DNA of 64,000 nucleotides. Origin: Streptacidiphilus rugosus AM-16. GTDB taxonomy: Bacteria; Actinomycetota; Actinomycetes; Streptomycetales; Streptomycetaceae. Below the pieces are notes generated by a model. That model searched no databases, had not been told where the DNA came from, and worked only from the letters and a program-made list of their open reading frames with translations. The translations under genes and the position numbers were made by a program. Shown piece by piece: positions 28,865-37,908 of this stretch (positions within the stretch are counted from its first letter, which is position 1; each line of letters begins with the position of its first letter). The stretch spans positions 2,480,001-2,544,000 of the forward strand of contig NZ_JQMJ01000004.1 of NCBI RefSeq assembly GCF_000744655.1. The letters run 5' to 3'.

Positions 28865-31345
28865 TCAGCGCGGGAGAGGCACCTCGAGCGCGACGCTCAA
28901 CGGCAGGTCCGCAGCACTGCGGCCCGCCCGTACCTGGTGGTCGCCCTCGCGACCGGTCCAGCCCTCCGCGCCCCAACGCTGGAAGGCGCGCAGCGGCAGC
29001 CCGATCCGCGCCTCGGCCAGCTCGCCGGGCGCCGCGGTGACCGCCGCGAAGCCGGCCAGCGCACTGCCGGGCGTGGCGGCGTCGGCCCGGTCCGGGCACA
29101 GGTACACCTGGACGACCTCGCGCCCGGCCCGCGCGCCGGTGTTGCGCACCCGGACCACGGCCTCGGCCACCGGCGCGTACGGGTCGGCGCCGCCGGTCTC
29201 CGGCGTGAGCAGGCGCAGCTCCAGCCCCTCGTAGGACCAGTCGGTGTAGCCCAGCCCGTGCCCGAACCAGTAGGCGGGCGCCGCGCCGTCCCTGCGCTGC
29301 CAGGCCCGGTAGCCGACGAACAGGCCCTCGCGGTACTCCAGTCGGCCGTCCGTCGTCTCGACCTCCCAGACCGGCACGTCCGCCTCGGTGGCCGGCCAGG
29401 TGGTGGGCAGCCGCCCGCCCGGCTCGACCGCGCCGGTGAGCACGTCGGCCAGGGCCGCGCCCGCCTCCTGGCCGGGGAACCAGGCCAGGAGCACCGCGGC
29501 GACGTCGTCGCGCCACGGCATCAGCACCGGCGCGCCCGCGTTGACGACGACCACGGTGCGGGGGTTGACCGCCGCGACCCGCGCCACCAGCTCGTCCTGG
29601 CGTCCGGGCAGGGCCAGCGAGGCACGGTCGACGCCCTCGCTCTCGACCTCCTCGGTGGTGCCGACGACCACGACCGCGACGTCGGCGGCGGCCGCCACGG
29701 CCACGGCCTCGTCGAGCAGTTCGTCCGCCGTGCCGGTGGGCTCCCCGTGCCCGAGGACGAAGGACACCAGGCCGAATCCGGCGAAGCCGCTGTTCTCGGG
29801 AAGCACGTGGCGCAGCTTCAGCGCCACCGTCCGCGCCCCGTCGAGCTCCAGCTCGAAGACCTGCTCCGGCGGGTTGAGGAAGGCCGCGGCGGGATCGGTG
29901 CCCACGGGCACCACGACGTCGTCGAAGAGGACCGCGCCGTCCGCCTCCAGCACGAACCTGCCCACGCCGCGGATGCCGACGCGGTGCAGGCCCTCGCTCC
30001 GGGCGGCGAGGACGCCGGTGAGCTCGACCTCGGCCAGGTCGGCGAAGGAGATGCCGGCGGGCAGCTGCCCGATCCAGCGCGCGGTGCCGTCGGGCAGCGC
30101 GACGCGGCCCAGCTCGGAGCCGTCACGGCCGAGGAAGCGCGCCTCGGTCCTGGCGGCCAGCGGACGCAGATCGACGTTCGGGTCCGCGCCGACGGCGAAG
30201 CCGATCGCGGTCTCCTGCGGCAGTGCGGTCCGCAGGCCCTCCAGCGGGGCGATCACGCGGGTCGGGAAGACCTGCGCCGACCCGCCGCCGCCGATCCGCG
30301 CCTCGACGGCGGCCGCGCCGATCAGTGCGACCGAGCCCAGGGAGTCGGAGAGGGGCAGCACGCCGTCGTTGGAGACGAGCGTCATGCCGGCGGCCGCGAC
30401 CTCGCGCGCCAACGCCTCGCCGTCGATCGCCGCCGGCAGCTCCTCGGCCGGCACGGCGGCCGGGGCGTCGGCCAGCAGGCCGACGCGGGCGGCCAGCCGC
30501 AGCACCCGGCGGGCCAGCTCGTCGACGGTCTCCTCGGGCACCAGCCCTTCGCGGACGGCCTTGACCAGGTGCTCGCCGTAGACCGTGACCGGGCCCGGCA
30601 TGGCGATGTCCAGCCCGGCCAGCGCGTCGCGGACGGTGTCGCGGGCGCCGGTCCAGTCCGAGACCAGGATCCCGTCGAAGCCCCACTCCTCGCGCAGCAC
30701 GCCGTTGTTGAGCTCCTGGTTCGCGCTCATGCTGACGCCGTTGACCTGGTTGTAGGAGGCCATCAGGCCCCACGGCGTGGCCTTGCGCACGATCGCCTCG
30801 AAGGGCGCCAGGTAGAGCTCACGCAGGGTCCGCTCGTCGACCCTGACGTCGACGGTGTAGCGCTCGGTCTCCGAGTCGTTGGCGACCCAGTGCTTCGGCG
30901 TGGTCGCGACACCGCCGGACTGGACGCCGGAGACGAAGGCCGCGCCGATCTCGCCGGAGAGCAGCGGGTCCTCGGAGTAGGCCTCGAAGTGGCGGCCGCC
31001 GCGCGGGCTGCGGTGCAGGTTGACGGTCGGGGCGAGCACCACGTGCGCGCCCTTGCGGCGGGCCTCCTGGGCCAGCAACTGCCCGGTGCGGTGGGCCAGC
31101 TCCCGGCTCCAGGCGGCGGCCAGCGCGGTGGGCGAGGGCACGGAGACGGACGGGTCGTCCGCCGTCCAGTGCTCGCCGCGCACTCCGGCCGGTCCGTCCG
31201 ACATCACCAGCCGTCCGAGGCCGATCTCCTGGTTCGCGGGCAGCGACCACATGTCCGCTCCGGCGAGCAGGGCCACCTTCGCGGCCAGGTCGAGCTTGCC
31301 GAGCGCCGCCTCGACGGCGGTCTCCCGCTGCTGATCGGGTGTCAT
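28865..31345 (-). CDS. Glycoside hydrolase family 3 beta-glucosidase
   Basis: An intracellular (no signal peptide) beta-glycosidase of 826 residues that would release monosaccharides from imported oligosaccharides. The GH3 barrel holds the substrate-binding KHWVANDSE (151-159) and the nucleophile Asp230 in GILVSDWTG. The alpha/beta sandwich follows, interrupted by a PA14-like beta domain (about 390-520). A C-terminal Fn3-like domain begins near 690. The ATG at 31345 has AAGGA 10 nt upstream. It is the last gene of the hydrolase/MFS cassette controlled by the divergent LacI gene. Beta-glucosidase is the likeliest activity; beta-xylosidase is possible. Confidence 0.9.
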   Translation of the reverse strand: MTPDQQRETAVEAALGKLDLAAKVALLAGADMWSLPANQEIGLGRLVMSDGPAGVRGEHWTADDPSVSVPSPTALAAAWSRELAHRTGQLLAQEARRKGAHVVLAPTVNLHRSPRGGRHFEAYSEDPLLSGEIGAAFVSGVQSGGVATTPKHWVANDSETERYTVDVRVDERTLRELYLAPFEAIVRKATPWGLMASYNQVNGVSMSANQELNNGVLREEWGFDGILVSDWTGARDTVRDALAGLDIAMPGPVTVYGEHLVKAVREGLVPEETVDELARRVLRLAARVGLLADAPAAVPAEELPAAIDGEALAREVAAAGMTLVSNDGVLPLSDSLGSVALIGAAAVEARIGGGGSAQVFPTRVIAPLEGLRTALPQETAIGFAVGADPNVDLRPLAARTEARFLGRDGSELGRVALPDGTARWIGQLPAGISFADLAEVELTGVLAARSEGLHRVGIRGVGRFVLEADGAVLFDDVVVPVGTDPAAAFLNPPEQVFELELDGARTVALKLRHVLPENSGFAGFGLVSFVLGHGEPTGTADELLDEAVAVAAAADVAVVVVGTTEEVESEGVDRASLALPGRQDELVARVAAVNPRTVVVVNAGAPVLMPWRDDVAAVLLAWFPGQEAGAALADVLTGAVEPGGRLPTTWPATEADVPVWEVETTDGRLEYREGLFVGYRAWQRRDGAAPAYWFGHGLGYTDWSYEGLELRLLTPETGGADPYAPVAEAVVRVRNTGARAGREVVQVYLCPDRADAATPGSALAGFAAVTAAPGELAEARIGLPLRAFQRWGAEGWTGREGDHQVRAGRSAADLPLSVALEVPLPR

Positions 31346-31417
31346 CTCTCCAACGTCCTTTCCACTCCCCCGCCTGATTGCCGAATGTGCGTCAGTTCCG
31401 GTGCCGGGCCGGGCGGA

Positions 31418-32116
31418 TCAGATCCAGCCGTCGAGCGAGGCCATGAAGCCGGCGAAGTCGTCCCGATGGATCGTGTGCCCCGCGCCTTCGACGGTACGCA
31501 CCTCGAAGCCCCGCCCACGGAGCGTCTCCTTGTCCTCCGCCGAGAGCAGGAAGCTCGGGTCCGCCACCTGCACCAGCGACGGCACGACGGGCTTCTGCGG
31601 CAGCACGGCCGCCTCGGTCAGCGAGGACAGCGCCAGCGCGGTGGCGCCGTCCCAGACGGCGAGGGTCTCCAGCTCGACCTGGACGTCCTCCTCGGCCCAG
31701 CGCGGGTTCGTCGCCGCGATCGACTCGCGCGTGGCGTGGGCCGCGAACTCGACGAACATGGCCGGGTCGAAGCCCTGCTCGGGCTGGACGAGGCGCCAGG
31801 CCGGGTCGGAGAAGACGGCCCGCTCCGGCTTCAGCCGGTCCACGGCCAGCGAGAGCGTCAGACCGCCCAGCGAGTGGCCGATGGCGAGGGCCGCCCCACC
31901 GGGAAGCGTCTCGACCAGGTCGTCCGCGTAGTTCTCCGGGGTGTACTCGCCGCGCCCCGAGGCGCCGTGGCCGCGCTGGTCGACGGCGATGACGCGGTAG
32001 CCGCGCTCGGCGAGCGCCGGGCCGACCAGCCGCCAGGTGCGCGAGTCGGACATGATCCCGTGGACCAGCAGGGCGACCTTGTCGCCGCTGCCCCACTCGC
32101 GGGTGTTGAGCCTCAT
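31418..32116 (-). CDS. Alpha/beta-hydrolase
   Basis: A 232-residue single-domain alpha/beta hydrolase: oxyanion-hole HGIMSDSRTW, DQRGHGASG after strand 4, nucleophile Ser82 in GHSLGG and a C-terminal GAGHTIHRDD with the catalytic His. The ATG at 32116 has GAAAGG 8 nt upstream. It sits 29 bp behind the MFS gene and 72 bp before the GH3 gene, so it probably removes acyl or similar groups from the imported sugar. This last point is inference. Confidence 0.88.
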   Translation of the reverse strand: MRLNTREWGSGDKVALLVHGIMSDSRTWRLVGPALAERGYRVIAVDQRGHGASGRGEYTPENYADDLVETLPGGAALAIGHSLGGLTLSLAVDRLKPERAVFSDPAWRLVQPEQGFDPAMFVEFAAHATRESIAATNPRWAEEDVQVELETLAVWDGATALALSSLTEAAVLPQKPVVPSLVQVADPSFLLSAEDKETLRGRGFEVRTVEGAGHTIHRDDFAGFMASLDGWI

Positions 32117-32145
32117 GTGCTGTGCCTTTCAGGCTTCCCGGATTT

Positions 32146-33423
32146 CTACCGGACGGAACGGATCGGCCGGACGGCCAGCGCGCCGAGCACGCTGAGCAGA
32201 CCGCCGAGCAGGAAGAGGAGGTCGTAGCCGGCCAGGCCGACCACGACGGAGGCGATGAAGGGCGCCACGATCTGCGGCCCGGCGTTGGCGATGTTCAGCA
32301 CGCCCATGTCGCGGGCGGCGTCCTCGGCCCTGGGCAGCACCAGGGTGACCAGGGCGGTGTCGACGGCCATGAAGCAGCCGAAGGCGAGACCGTTGACCAC
32401 GGAGAAGACCAGCATTCCGGCGAAGGTGGGCGCCACCACGGGAATCAGCGCGCAGGCGCCGGAGGCCGCGGCCGACAGGCCGACGAAGCGCTTGCGGGCG
32501 TCCATCCGGTCCGAGAGCGGGCCGCAGACCGCGATCGAGACGACCATGGCGAGGCTGGAGACCGGCGTCAGCACGGCGGCGGCCGCGGTGGCGCTCATCC
32601 CGTGCGGCAGCGCGATGTGGTCCTGGAGGACGTAGAGCTGGTAGCCGCTGATCGCGAAGTAGCCCAGCACCAGCAGGGCCCGGCCGATGAAGGCCCAGCG
32701 GAAGTCGTGGGTCCGCAGGCTGTCCGCGAAGACCCGCGCCTGCTCGCCGAGGGAGGCGGGCGCCTTGGCGGGCCGGCGCTGCTCCTTGCCGATCCCGGAG
32801 ACCAGCAGCGCGGCGACGGCGACGAGGACGCCGAGGACCAGGTAGCCGGTGCGGAAGCCGCCGGAGAAGCCGTTGCCGACGAGGACGCCGATCACGCTGC
32901 CGATCGGCAGGCCGAGGCCGACGGCGGCGGAGGCGGTGCCGCGCTTCGCCTCGGGGACGCGGTCGGGGACGATCGAGGTGATCGCGGCCTGGTAGACGTT
33001 CATGACGGCCTGGCCCAGACACCAGGCGAGGGCGACCAGCAGGATCGAGTTCACCGCGCCCAGCAGCACCATGGCGGGCACCGCGAGCAGGCCGCCGGCC
33101 AGGATCCAGGGATTGCGGCGGCCGGACCGGTCCGACAGCGCGCCGGCGACCGGGTTGAAGACGGCGGCGAAGATCGCGCTGATCCCGGACACCAGGCCCA
33201 GCATGGCGACCTTGTCGTGCGGCGCGATGTGCTCGACCTGGAGCGGCAGCAGGATGGCCCCGACGCCGACATAGAGCGCGTACATGGCCGCGTTGCCGGT
33301 GAACAGCAGCGGCAGCAGGCCTCTGGACGCCTGCGCGGGCGCCGCAGGGGCAGCGGGCGGAGCGGGGACCGGGGCGGGGACCGGGGTGGGGACCGGGGCG
33401 GGGGTCGATTCGGAAAGGGCCAC
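32146..33423 (-). CDS. MFS transporter, probable glycoside/sugar permease
   Basis: A 12-helix major-facilitator protein of 425 residues. It starts with a 30-residue Pro/Ala/Val repeat (PAPVPTPVPAPVPAPP), followed by helix 1 (LLPLLFTGNAAMYALYVGVG) and the motif-A loop GALSDRSGRRNPW. The GTG at 33423 has a near-perfect AGGAGG 5 nt upstream. First gene of the cassette MFS - hydrolase - GH3, divergent from the LacI gene. Context points to uptake of a beta-glucoside; efflux cannot be excluded. Confidence 0.85.
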   Translation of the reverse strand: MALSESTPAPVPTPVPAPVPAPPAAPAAPAQASRGLLPLLFTGNAAMYALYVGVGAILLPLQVEHIAPHDKVAMLGLVSGISAIFAAVFNPVAGALSDRSGRRNPWILAGGLLAVPAMVLLGAVNSILLVALAWCLGQAVMNVYQAAITSIVPDRVPEAKRGTASAAVGLGLPIGSVIGVLVGNGFSGGFRTGYLVLGVLVAVAALLVSGIGKEQRRPAKAPASLGEQARVFADSLRTHDFRWAFIGRALLVLGYFAISGYQLYVLQDHIALPHGMSATAAAAVLTPVSSLAMVVSIAVCGPLSDRMDARKRFVGLSAAASGACALIPVVAPTFAGMLVFSVVNGLAFGCFMAVDTALVTLVLPRAEDAARDMGVLNIANAGPQIVAPFIASVVVGLAGYDLLFLLGGLLSVLGALAVRPIRSVR

Positions 33424-33540
33424 GTCGCCCTCCTGTTTCGTGAGGTGGCGCTGAAGTAGGTGGGAGCGCCCCGGCGGGTGAGGGGACCCGCAGGGGCCGG
33501 GGTCTCGCAACCCCGCGCCGCTACTCGTGCTGGTGTATGG

Positions 33541-33567
33541 TGACACGTGTCATGATGACTCGTGTAA
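33541..33567. promoter_or_regulatory. LacI-type operator pair
   Basis: A perfect 12-bp palindrome TGACACGTGTCA (33541-33552) is followed 15 bp on by the imperfect copy TGACTCGTGTAA (33556-33567). Both lie in the divergent promoter region between the MFS gene and the lacI-family gene. Central CG symmetry is typical of LacI-family operators. Confidence 0.6.
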
Positions 33568-33631
33568 CCACATGTTTAGCACCCGTTCCACCGACGCACC
33601 AGCCCCCGCTTCTGGAAAGATGTGGAGGGCA

Positions 33632-34696
33632 ATGACTCAGCCATCACCCACGGCAGCCTCCGCCGCGCCCACCAGCAGCGCAGCCACCGGCAGCGCTCCC
33701 ACCAGCGCCGATGTCGCGCGCCTGGCCGGCGTCTCGCGCGCCACGGTCTCCTATGTGCTCAACGACACCGTCGGCGGGCGCGTCAGCGAGCAGACCAGGC
33801 TCCGGGTCCGCGCCGCCGCCGACGAGCTCGGCTATGTCCCGCACGCCGCCGCCCGCTCGCTGCGGGCGGGCCACTCCGGCCTGGTGCTGCTGGCGACGCC
33901 CGAGATCACCTTCGGACCGCTCTTCAACGAGTTCTTCACCGAGCTCCGGGCCGGCCTGCGCGACCACGGCTACACCGCCGTCCTCTACGGCAACCGCTCC
34001 GACCTCGGCGAACGCGACATCGCCCGGGCCTGGGCGGAGCTGCGGCCCACGGCCGTGCTGGCCGGGGCCGGCGACGAGCTGACCCCCGAAGGCGTCGAGA
34101 TCCTCAAGCGCTCCGGCACCCGGGCCGTGCTGACACTCGGCGCCCGTCCGATCCCCGGCGCGCACGCGCTGGTGCTGGACCAGCGAGAGATCGGCGTGAG
34201 CGCCGGCACGCACCTGCTGGCGGGCGGCCACGAGGCGATCGGCGTGCTGATGCCCACGGACCGGACCCTGCTCCCGTTCACCGAGCCGCGCCTGGCGGGC
34301 GTCCGCGCGGCGGCGGCCGCCTCGGTGAACCCCGGGCGTGTACGCGTGGAGCCGCTGCCGCTGGACTACACCGAGGAGGCCGCCGCCGCCCTCGCGGCCC
34401 GCTGGCGGTCGCTCGGGCTCACGGCGCTCTACGGCTACAACGACGAGTACGCGGCCCTGGTCCTGGCCGCCTTCCAGGACGCGGGCATCGCCGTCCCCGC
34501 CGAGGCGGCGGTCGTCGGCTCCGACGACACCATGCTGGCCAGGGTGCTGCGCCCGCGGCTCACCTCGGTCCAGGTAGCACTGCCGACCGGGCAGGTGCTC
34601 GCAGATCTGATCGACCGTCTGATCCGCGAGCCCGACAGCCCGGTGGAGACGCACCAGCTCGGCAGCAGCCGCATCGTCCCCCGCGACAGCGGCTGA
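33632..34696 (+). CDS. LacI-family transcriptional regulator
   Basis: A 354-residue repressor. A 23-residue Ser/Ala/Thr-rich tail precedes the helix-turn-helix (TSADVARLAGVSRATVSYVLND, about 24-45) and hinge helix (AARSLRAG). The periplasmic-binding-protein-like sensor domain runs to the C-terminus (TALYGYNDEYAALVLAAFQDAG, GSDDTMLARVLRPRLTSV). The ATG at 33632 has GGAGG 3 nt upstream, tight but strong; an ATG at 33620 is the alternative. It most likely controls the divergent MFS-hydrolase-GH3 operon, with a sugar as inducer. Confidence 0.92.
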   Translation: MTQPSPTAASAAPTSSAATGSAPTSADVARLAGVSRATVSYVLNDTVGGRVSEQTRLRVRAAADELGYVPHAAARSLRAGHSGLVLLATPEITFGPLFNEFFTELRAGLRDHGYTAVLYGNRSDLGERDIARAWAELRPTAVLAGAGDELTPEGVEILKRSGTRAVLTLGARPIPGAHALVLDQREIGVSAGTHLLAGGHEAIGVLMPTDRTLLPFTEPRLAGVRAAAAASVNPGRVRVEPLPLDYTEEAAAALAARWRSLGLTALYGYNDEYAALVLAAFQDAGIAVPAEAAVVGSDDTMLARVLRPRLTSVQVALPTGQVLADLIDRLIREPDSPVETHQLGSSRIVPRDSG

Positions 34697-34714
34697 GCCC
34701 GCCTCCCGCCCGGG

Positions 34715-35647
34715 TCAGAACCCGAGCTTGCGCAGCTGCTTGGGGTCGCGCTGCCAGTCCTTGGCGACCTTGACGTGCAGGTCGAGGTAGACGGGCGTGC
34801 CGAGCAGGGCCTCGATCTGCTTGCGGGCGACGGTGCCGACGTGCTTGAGGCGGGAGCCCTTGGCACCGATGACGATCGCCTTCTGGCTCTGCCGCTCGAT
34901 GTAGACGTTGGCGTGGATGTCGAGCAGCGGCCGGTCGGCCGGGCGGCCCTCGCGCGGCAGCATCTCCTCGACGACGACGGCCAGCGAGTGCGGCAGCTCG
35001 TCGCGGACGCCCTCCAGCGCGGCCTCGCGGATCAGCTCGGCGATCATGATCTGCTCGGGCTCGTCGGTGAGGTCGCCCTCGGGGTAGAGCTGCGGGCCCT
35101 CGGGCAGCAGCGGCACCAGCAGGTCCACCAGCAGGTCGACCTGCTTGCCCTCCTTGGCGGAGACCGGAATGATCTCGGCCCACTCGATCCCCAGCTCCGC
35201 GCCCATCTTGGCGACGTCGAGCAGTTGCTCGGCCAGGCGCTTGGAGTCGACCAGGTCGGTCTTGGTGACGATCGCGACCTTCGGGCGGCGCTTGATCCCG
35301 GCGATCTCCTTGGCGATGAACTTGTCGCCGGGGCCGATCTTCTGGTCGGCGGGCAGGCAGAAGCCGATGACGTCCACCTCGGCCCAGGTCGTGCGCACGA
35401 CGTCGTTGAGCCGCTCGCCGAGGAGCGTGCGGGGCTTGTGGAGACCGGGCGTGTCGACGAGCACGAGCTGTGCCTCGGGGCGGTGCACGATGCCGCGCAC
35501 GGTGTGCCGCGTGGTCTGCGGACGGTCGGAGGTGATCGCAACCTTGGTGCCGACGAGCGCGTTGGTGAGCGTGGACTTGCCGGCGTTGGGGCGCCCGACG
35601 AAACAGGCGAAACCCGAGCGGTGCTGCTGGGCGGGGCGGGAACTCAT
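34715..35647 (-). CDS. era: GTPase Era
   Basis: Essential GTPase that binds 16S rRNA during 30S subunit maturation. The 310-residue protein carries G1 GRPNAGKST (18-26), G3 DTPGLHKP, G4 TKTD and G5 SAKEG, then the KH domain with the family motif (NVYIERQSQKAIVIGAKGSRLK). The ATG at 35647 has GGGAG 9 nt upstream. It converges with the LacI gene across only 18 bp. Confidence 0.97.
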   Translation of the reverse strand: MSSRPAQQHRSGFACFVGRPNAGKSTLTNALVGTKVAITSDRPQTTRHTVRGIVHRPEAQLVLVDTPGLHKPRTLLGERLNDVVRTTWAEVDVIGFCLPADQKIGPGDKFIAKEIAGIKRRPKVAIVTKTDLVDSKRLAEQLLDVAKMGAELGIEWAEIIPVSAKEGKQVDLLVDLLVPLLPEGPQLYPEGDLTDEPEQIMIAELIREAALEGVRDELPHSLAVVVEEMLPREGRPADRPLLDIHANVYIERQSQKAIVIGAKGSRLKHVGTVARKQIEALLGTPVYLDLHVKVAKDWQRDPKQLRKLGF

Positions 35648-35682
35648 GCCGCCATTCTCCCTTACCCGGGGAGCGCGCGAGG

Positions 35683-36282
35683 TCAGAGCCAGCGCTGTGG
35701 GTCGCCGAGATCGATGTCGATCGGGAACGGCAGGTCGAGGGTCAGCCGACCGCGGTGGATCCCCGCGGGCTGGTAGGCGCCGGTGGCCACGTCGCGTTCG
35801 TAGACGTAGACCGCGAGCTCGCCCTTCTCGTTCTCGACCCGCCAGTAGTGCCGGACGCCCGCACCCGCGTACTTGCGCGGCTTCACCTCGCGGTCGCGCT
35901 CCACCGAGTCCGGGGAGACAACCTCCACAGCGAGGAGGACGTCCTTCGGCTGGTAGTCGGACTGCTGATCATCGATGACGGCAGCTCTGGGCACGACCAT
36001 GAGATCCGGCTCCGGCCGGTCACGCTTGCCCAGCGTGACGGTCATTTCCCCGATGACAGCGAGATCCACGGGTCGTGTTGCGAGCAGGCCGCACTGCAGC
36101 AAATTGATCGCGTAGTTGTGGAAGTTTCGCTGCGGACTCCTGAAGACGAGGTTCCCGTCGAGAAGCTCCGTGTGCGGAGGCAGGTCGGGGAGCCGGTCGA
36201 GGTCGGCCGAGGTCCAGCCACCCGGTGGCGGTACAGGCCACGTCGGGGTGTTCGTCGGTGCGACGGTCCTCGTTGCTCCCAT
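35683..36282 (-). CDS. Uma2 family (PD-(D/E)XK) putative endonuclease
   Basis: A 199-residue protein with the Uma2/DUF820 nuclease-like core: PHTELLDGNLVFRSPQ near the N-terminus, PEPDLMVVPRAAV, LAVEVVSPDSVERDREVKPRKYAGAGVRHYW containing the E-x-V and Lys of the PD-(D/E)XK site, then a beta-rich end. The ATG at 36282 has GAGGA 8 nt upstream. Uma2 genes are numerous in Streptomyces and of unknown role. This one lies beside era, with no mobile-element signs. Confidence 0.88.
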   Translation of the reverse strand: MGATRTVAPTNTPTWPVPPPGGWTSADLDRLPDLPPHTELLDGNLVFRSPQRNFHNYAINLLQCGLLATRPVDLAVIGEMTVTLGKRDRPEPDLMVVPRAAVIDDQQSDYQPKDVLLAVEVVSPDSVERDREVKPRKYAGAGVRHYWRVENEKGELAVYVYERDVATGAYQPAGIHRGRLTLDLPFPIDIDLGDPQRWL

Positions 36283-36379
36283 GGGCGAGATCCTCGTCGT
36301 CCTGACCAGCGTACCCAGAGGCTTTCGCTGATCACTCACCCGAACGTGGGAGCGCCCAGCCGACGCACGCGCCGCGCGG

Positions 36380-36538
36380 TTACTTCCCGCGCTTGAAGAG
36401 CGACCCCAGGCCACCGATGACGGTGAACAGCGCCACGATGATGGAGGCGGCCAGCCAGCCCGGGTTCTGGTCCTGCTGCCAGTGGCCCATGCCCATGAGC
36501 ACGAACAGCACGCCCGCGATGAACGCGATGCCCTTCAT
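36380..36538 (-). CDS. Small two-helix membrane protein
   Basis: A 52-residue protein: MKGIAFIAGVLFVLMGMGHW forms one membrane helix, and a second (LAASIIVALFTVIGGLGSLF) ends with a basic tail FKRGK. The ATG at 36538 directly follows GGTGGGGG. Its amino-acid composition and helix layout are those of a genuine membrane microprotein. It lies between the Uma2 gene and the deaminase-like gene on the same strand. Function unknown. Confidence 0.7.
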   Translation of the reverse strand: MKGIAFIAGVLFVLMGMGHWQQDQNPGWLAASIIVALFTVIGGLGSLFKRGK

Positions 36539-36624
36539 CCCCCACCCCCGCCCCACGGCGCCTCACCGACGGGCACCGCCCCGACGATAGCGGTCACGGG
36601 GCGGTTGGCAAGACGGCCGACGGG

Positions 36625-36984
36625 TCAGTCCAGGACGACCGTCTGGCGGACGACCGCGTCGGTGCCGGCCAGGAAAACGGAGGTGCCGGCGCCGCCCAGG
36701 TCACGGGCCGCGTCGAGGTCCGCGTCCACCAGGTGGTTGGCGTCGCCGACCACCGCGGCCGCCTCCAGGCCCTTGGCGCCGCTGGCGACGGCCATGGCGA
36801 CGGCCGTCTGCAGGGCGCTGAGGTGGAGGGACGGCAGGGACACCGTGCCGGCGACGTAGGTGCGACCGGTCTCGTCCCGCACCGCCGCGCCCTCGGCGAC
36901 GCCGTTGCGCGCGCGGACCGAACGGGCCAAGGTGATGATCTTCTGGTCTTCCGCGTCAAGCTCGACGGACTGCTGCTCGCTCAT
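36625..36984 (-). CDS. Degenerate cytidine-deaminase-fold protein
   Basis: A 119-residue protein of cytidine-deaminase size and fold (helix, GRTYVAGTVSLPSLHLSALQTAVAMAVASGA, then Rossmann-like strands). The catalytic zinc site is missing: the Cys-Ala-Glu motif reads SAL at 56-58, and the expected Pro-Cys-x-x-Cys in the following helix is absent (DAARDL). It is therefore unlikely to deaminate cytidine and may have a binding or structural role. It occupies the standard slot between era and the CorC gene in streptomycetes. The ATG at 36984 has a poor ribosome-binding site. Confidence 0.8.
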   Translation of the reverse strand: MSEQQSVELDAEDQKIITLARSVRARNGVAEGAAVRDETGRTYVAGTVSLPSLHLSALQTAVAMAVASGAKGLEAAAVVGDANHLVDADLDAARDLGGAGTSVFLAGTDAVVRQTVVLD

Positions 36985-37035
36985 GGCAAGAGAATACGGT
37001 CTCCTGAGCCCACGTGATCAGATAGCTTCGCCGCC

Positions 37036-37908
37036 ATGACTGATCCTCGTATCGGCGTGATGTTCGACCGCTCCTGGGACCCGGCCGGGTTGCCCGCCTT
37101 CGCGCGGGAGACGGAGCGGCTCGGGGCGGACGACCTCTGGGTGGTCGAGGACCTGGGCTGGAACGGCGGGATCTCGGCCGCGGCGGTCGCCCTCGGGGCG
37201 ACCGAACGGCTCCGGGTGGGTCTCGGCATCGCGCCCGCGCCGCTGCGCAGTCCGGCGCTGCTGGCGATGGAGGTCGCCACTCTGGCGCGGGTCCACCCCG
37301 GGCGCTTCGTGGCCGGGATCGGGCACGGGGTGCGGGAGTGGATGCAGCAGCTCGGCGTCGCGCCGCGTTCGCCGCTGGCGCTCCTGGAGGAGACCTTGAC
37401 CGCAGTGCGGGCGCTGCTGCGCGGCGAGGAGGTGAGTCTGGACGGGCGCGAGCTGCGCCTGGACGGCGTGCGGCTGGTGCACCCGCCCGCGCCGGAGGCG
37501 GTGCCGCCGGTGATCGCGGGCGTGGTCTCGCCGAAATCGCTGGAGCTGGCCGGACGCGCGGCACAGGGCACCCTCGTCGCCGAGGGCCACGGCCCGGACG
37601 ACCTGCGGAACGTCCGCGCGGCGGCGGAGCGCGGCGGCGCGGCCTCCGACCACGCGCTCACCGTCTTCGCCTTCCTCGGCGTCGGCGAGGCCGCAGCGCC
37701 CGCACTGCGCGAGGCCGTCGCCGGCCACGCCGACTGGCTCGGCCGGTGCCACAAGGACACCTTCTCCGTCTCCGGCTCCGCCGCCGAGGCCTCGGCGTCC
37801 GTCGACGCGCTGGCCGCGGCCGGGGCGGGGACCGTCGTCCTGCGTCCGTGCGGCCCCGACCCGCTCGCGCAGGTCGAGGCCGTCCTCTCGGCCAGGCGGG
37901 CCGGCTAG
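37036..37908 (+). CDS. LLM-class (luciferase-like, probably F420-dependent) oxidoreductase
   Basis: A 290-residue TIM-barrel flavin/F420 enzyme: DPRIGVMFDRSWDP at strand 1, DDLWVVEDLGWNGG, LGIAPAPLRSPALLAMEVATLARVHPGRFVAGIGHG, the family's most conserved stretch, and a C-terminal GAGTVVLRP. The substrate is unknown. The ATG at 37036 has no obvious Shine-Dalgarno sequence. Its stop overlaps the end of the convergent M20 gene by 4 bp. It begins the block inserted between the deaminase-like gene and CorC. Confidence 0.88.
   Translation: MTDPRIGVMFDRSWDPAGLPAFARETERLGADDLWVVEDLGWNGGISAAAVALGATERLRVGLGIAPAPLRSPALLAMEVATLARVHPGRFVAGIGHGVREWMQQLGVAPRSPLALLEETLTAVRALLRGEEVSLDGRELRLDGVRLVHPPAPEAVPPVIAGVVSPKSLELAGRAAQGTLVAEGHGPDDLRNVRAAAERGGAASDHALTVFAFLGVGEAAAPALREAVAGHADWLGRCHKDTFSVSGSAAEASASVDALAAAGAGTVVLRPCGPDPLAQVEAVLSARRAG

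Noticed and set aside
28937-32227. 1,096-codon open frame on the plus strand
   Set aside because: Antisense shadow of the GH3 and alpha/beta-hydrolase genes, which have full catalytic motifs and ribosome-binding sites on the other strand.
33461-33474. CebR-like box TGGGAGCGCCCCGG in front of the MFS gene
   Set aside because: Only 11 of 14 positions match the CebR palindrome and the right half is broken; the TGACACGTGTCA palindrome is a better operator.
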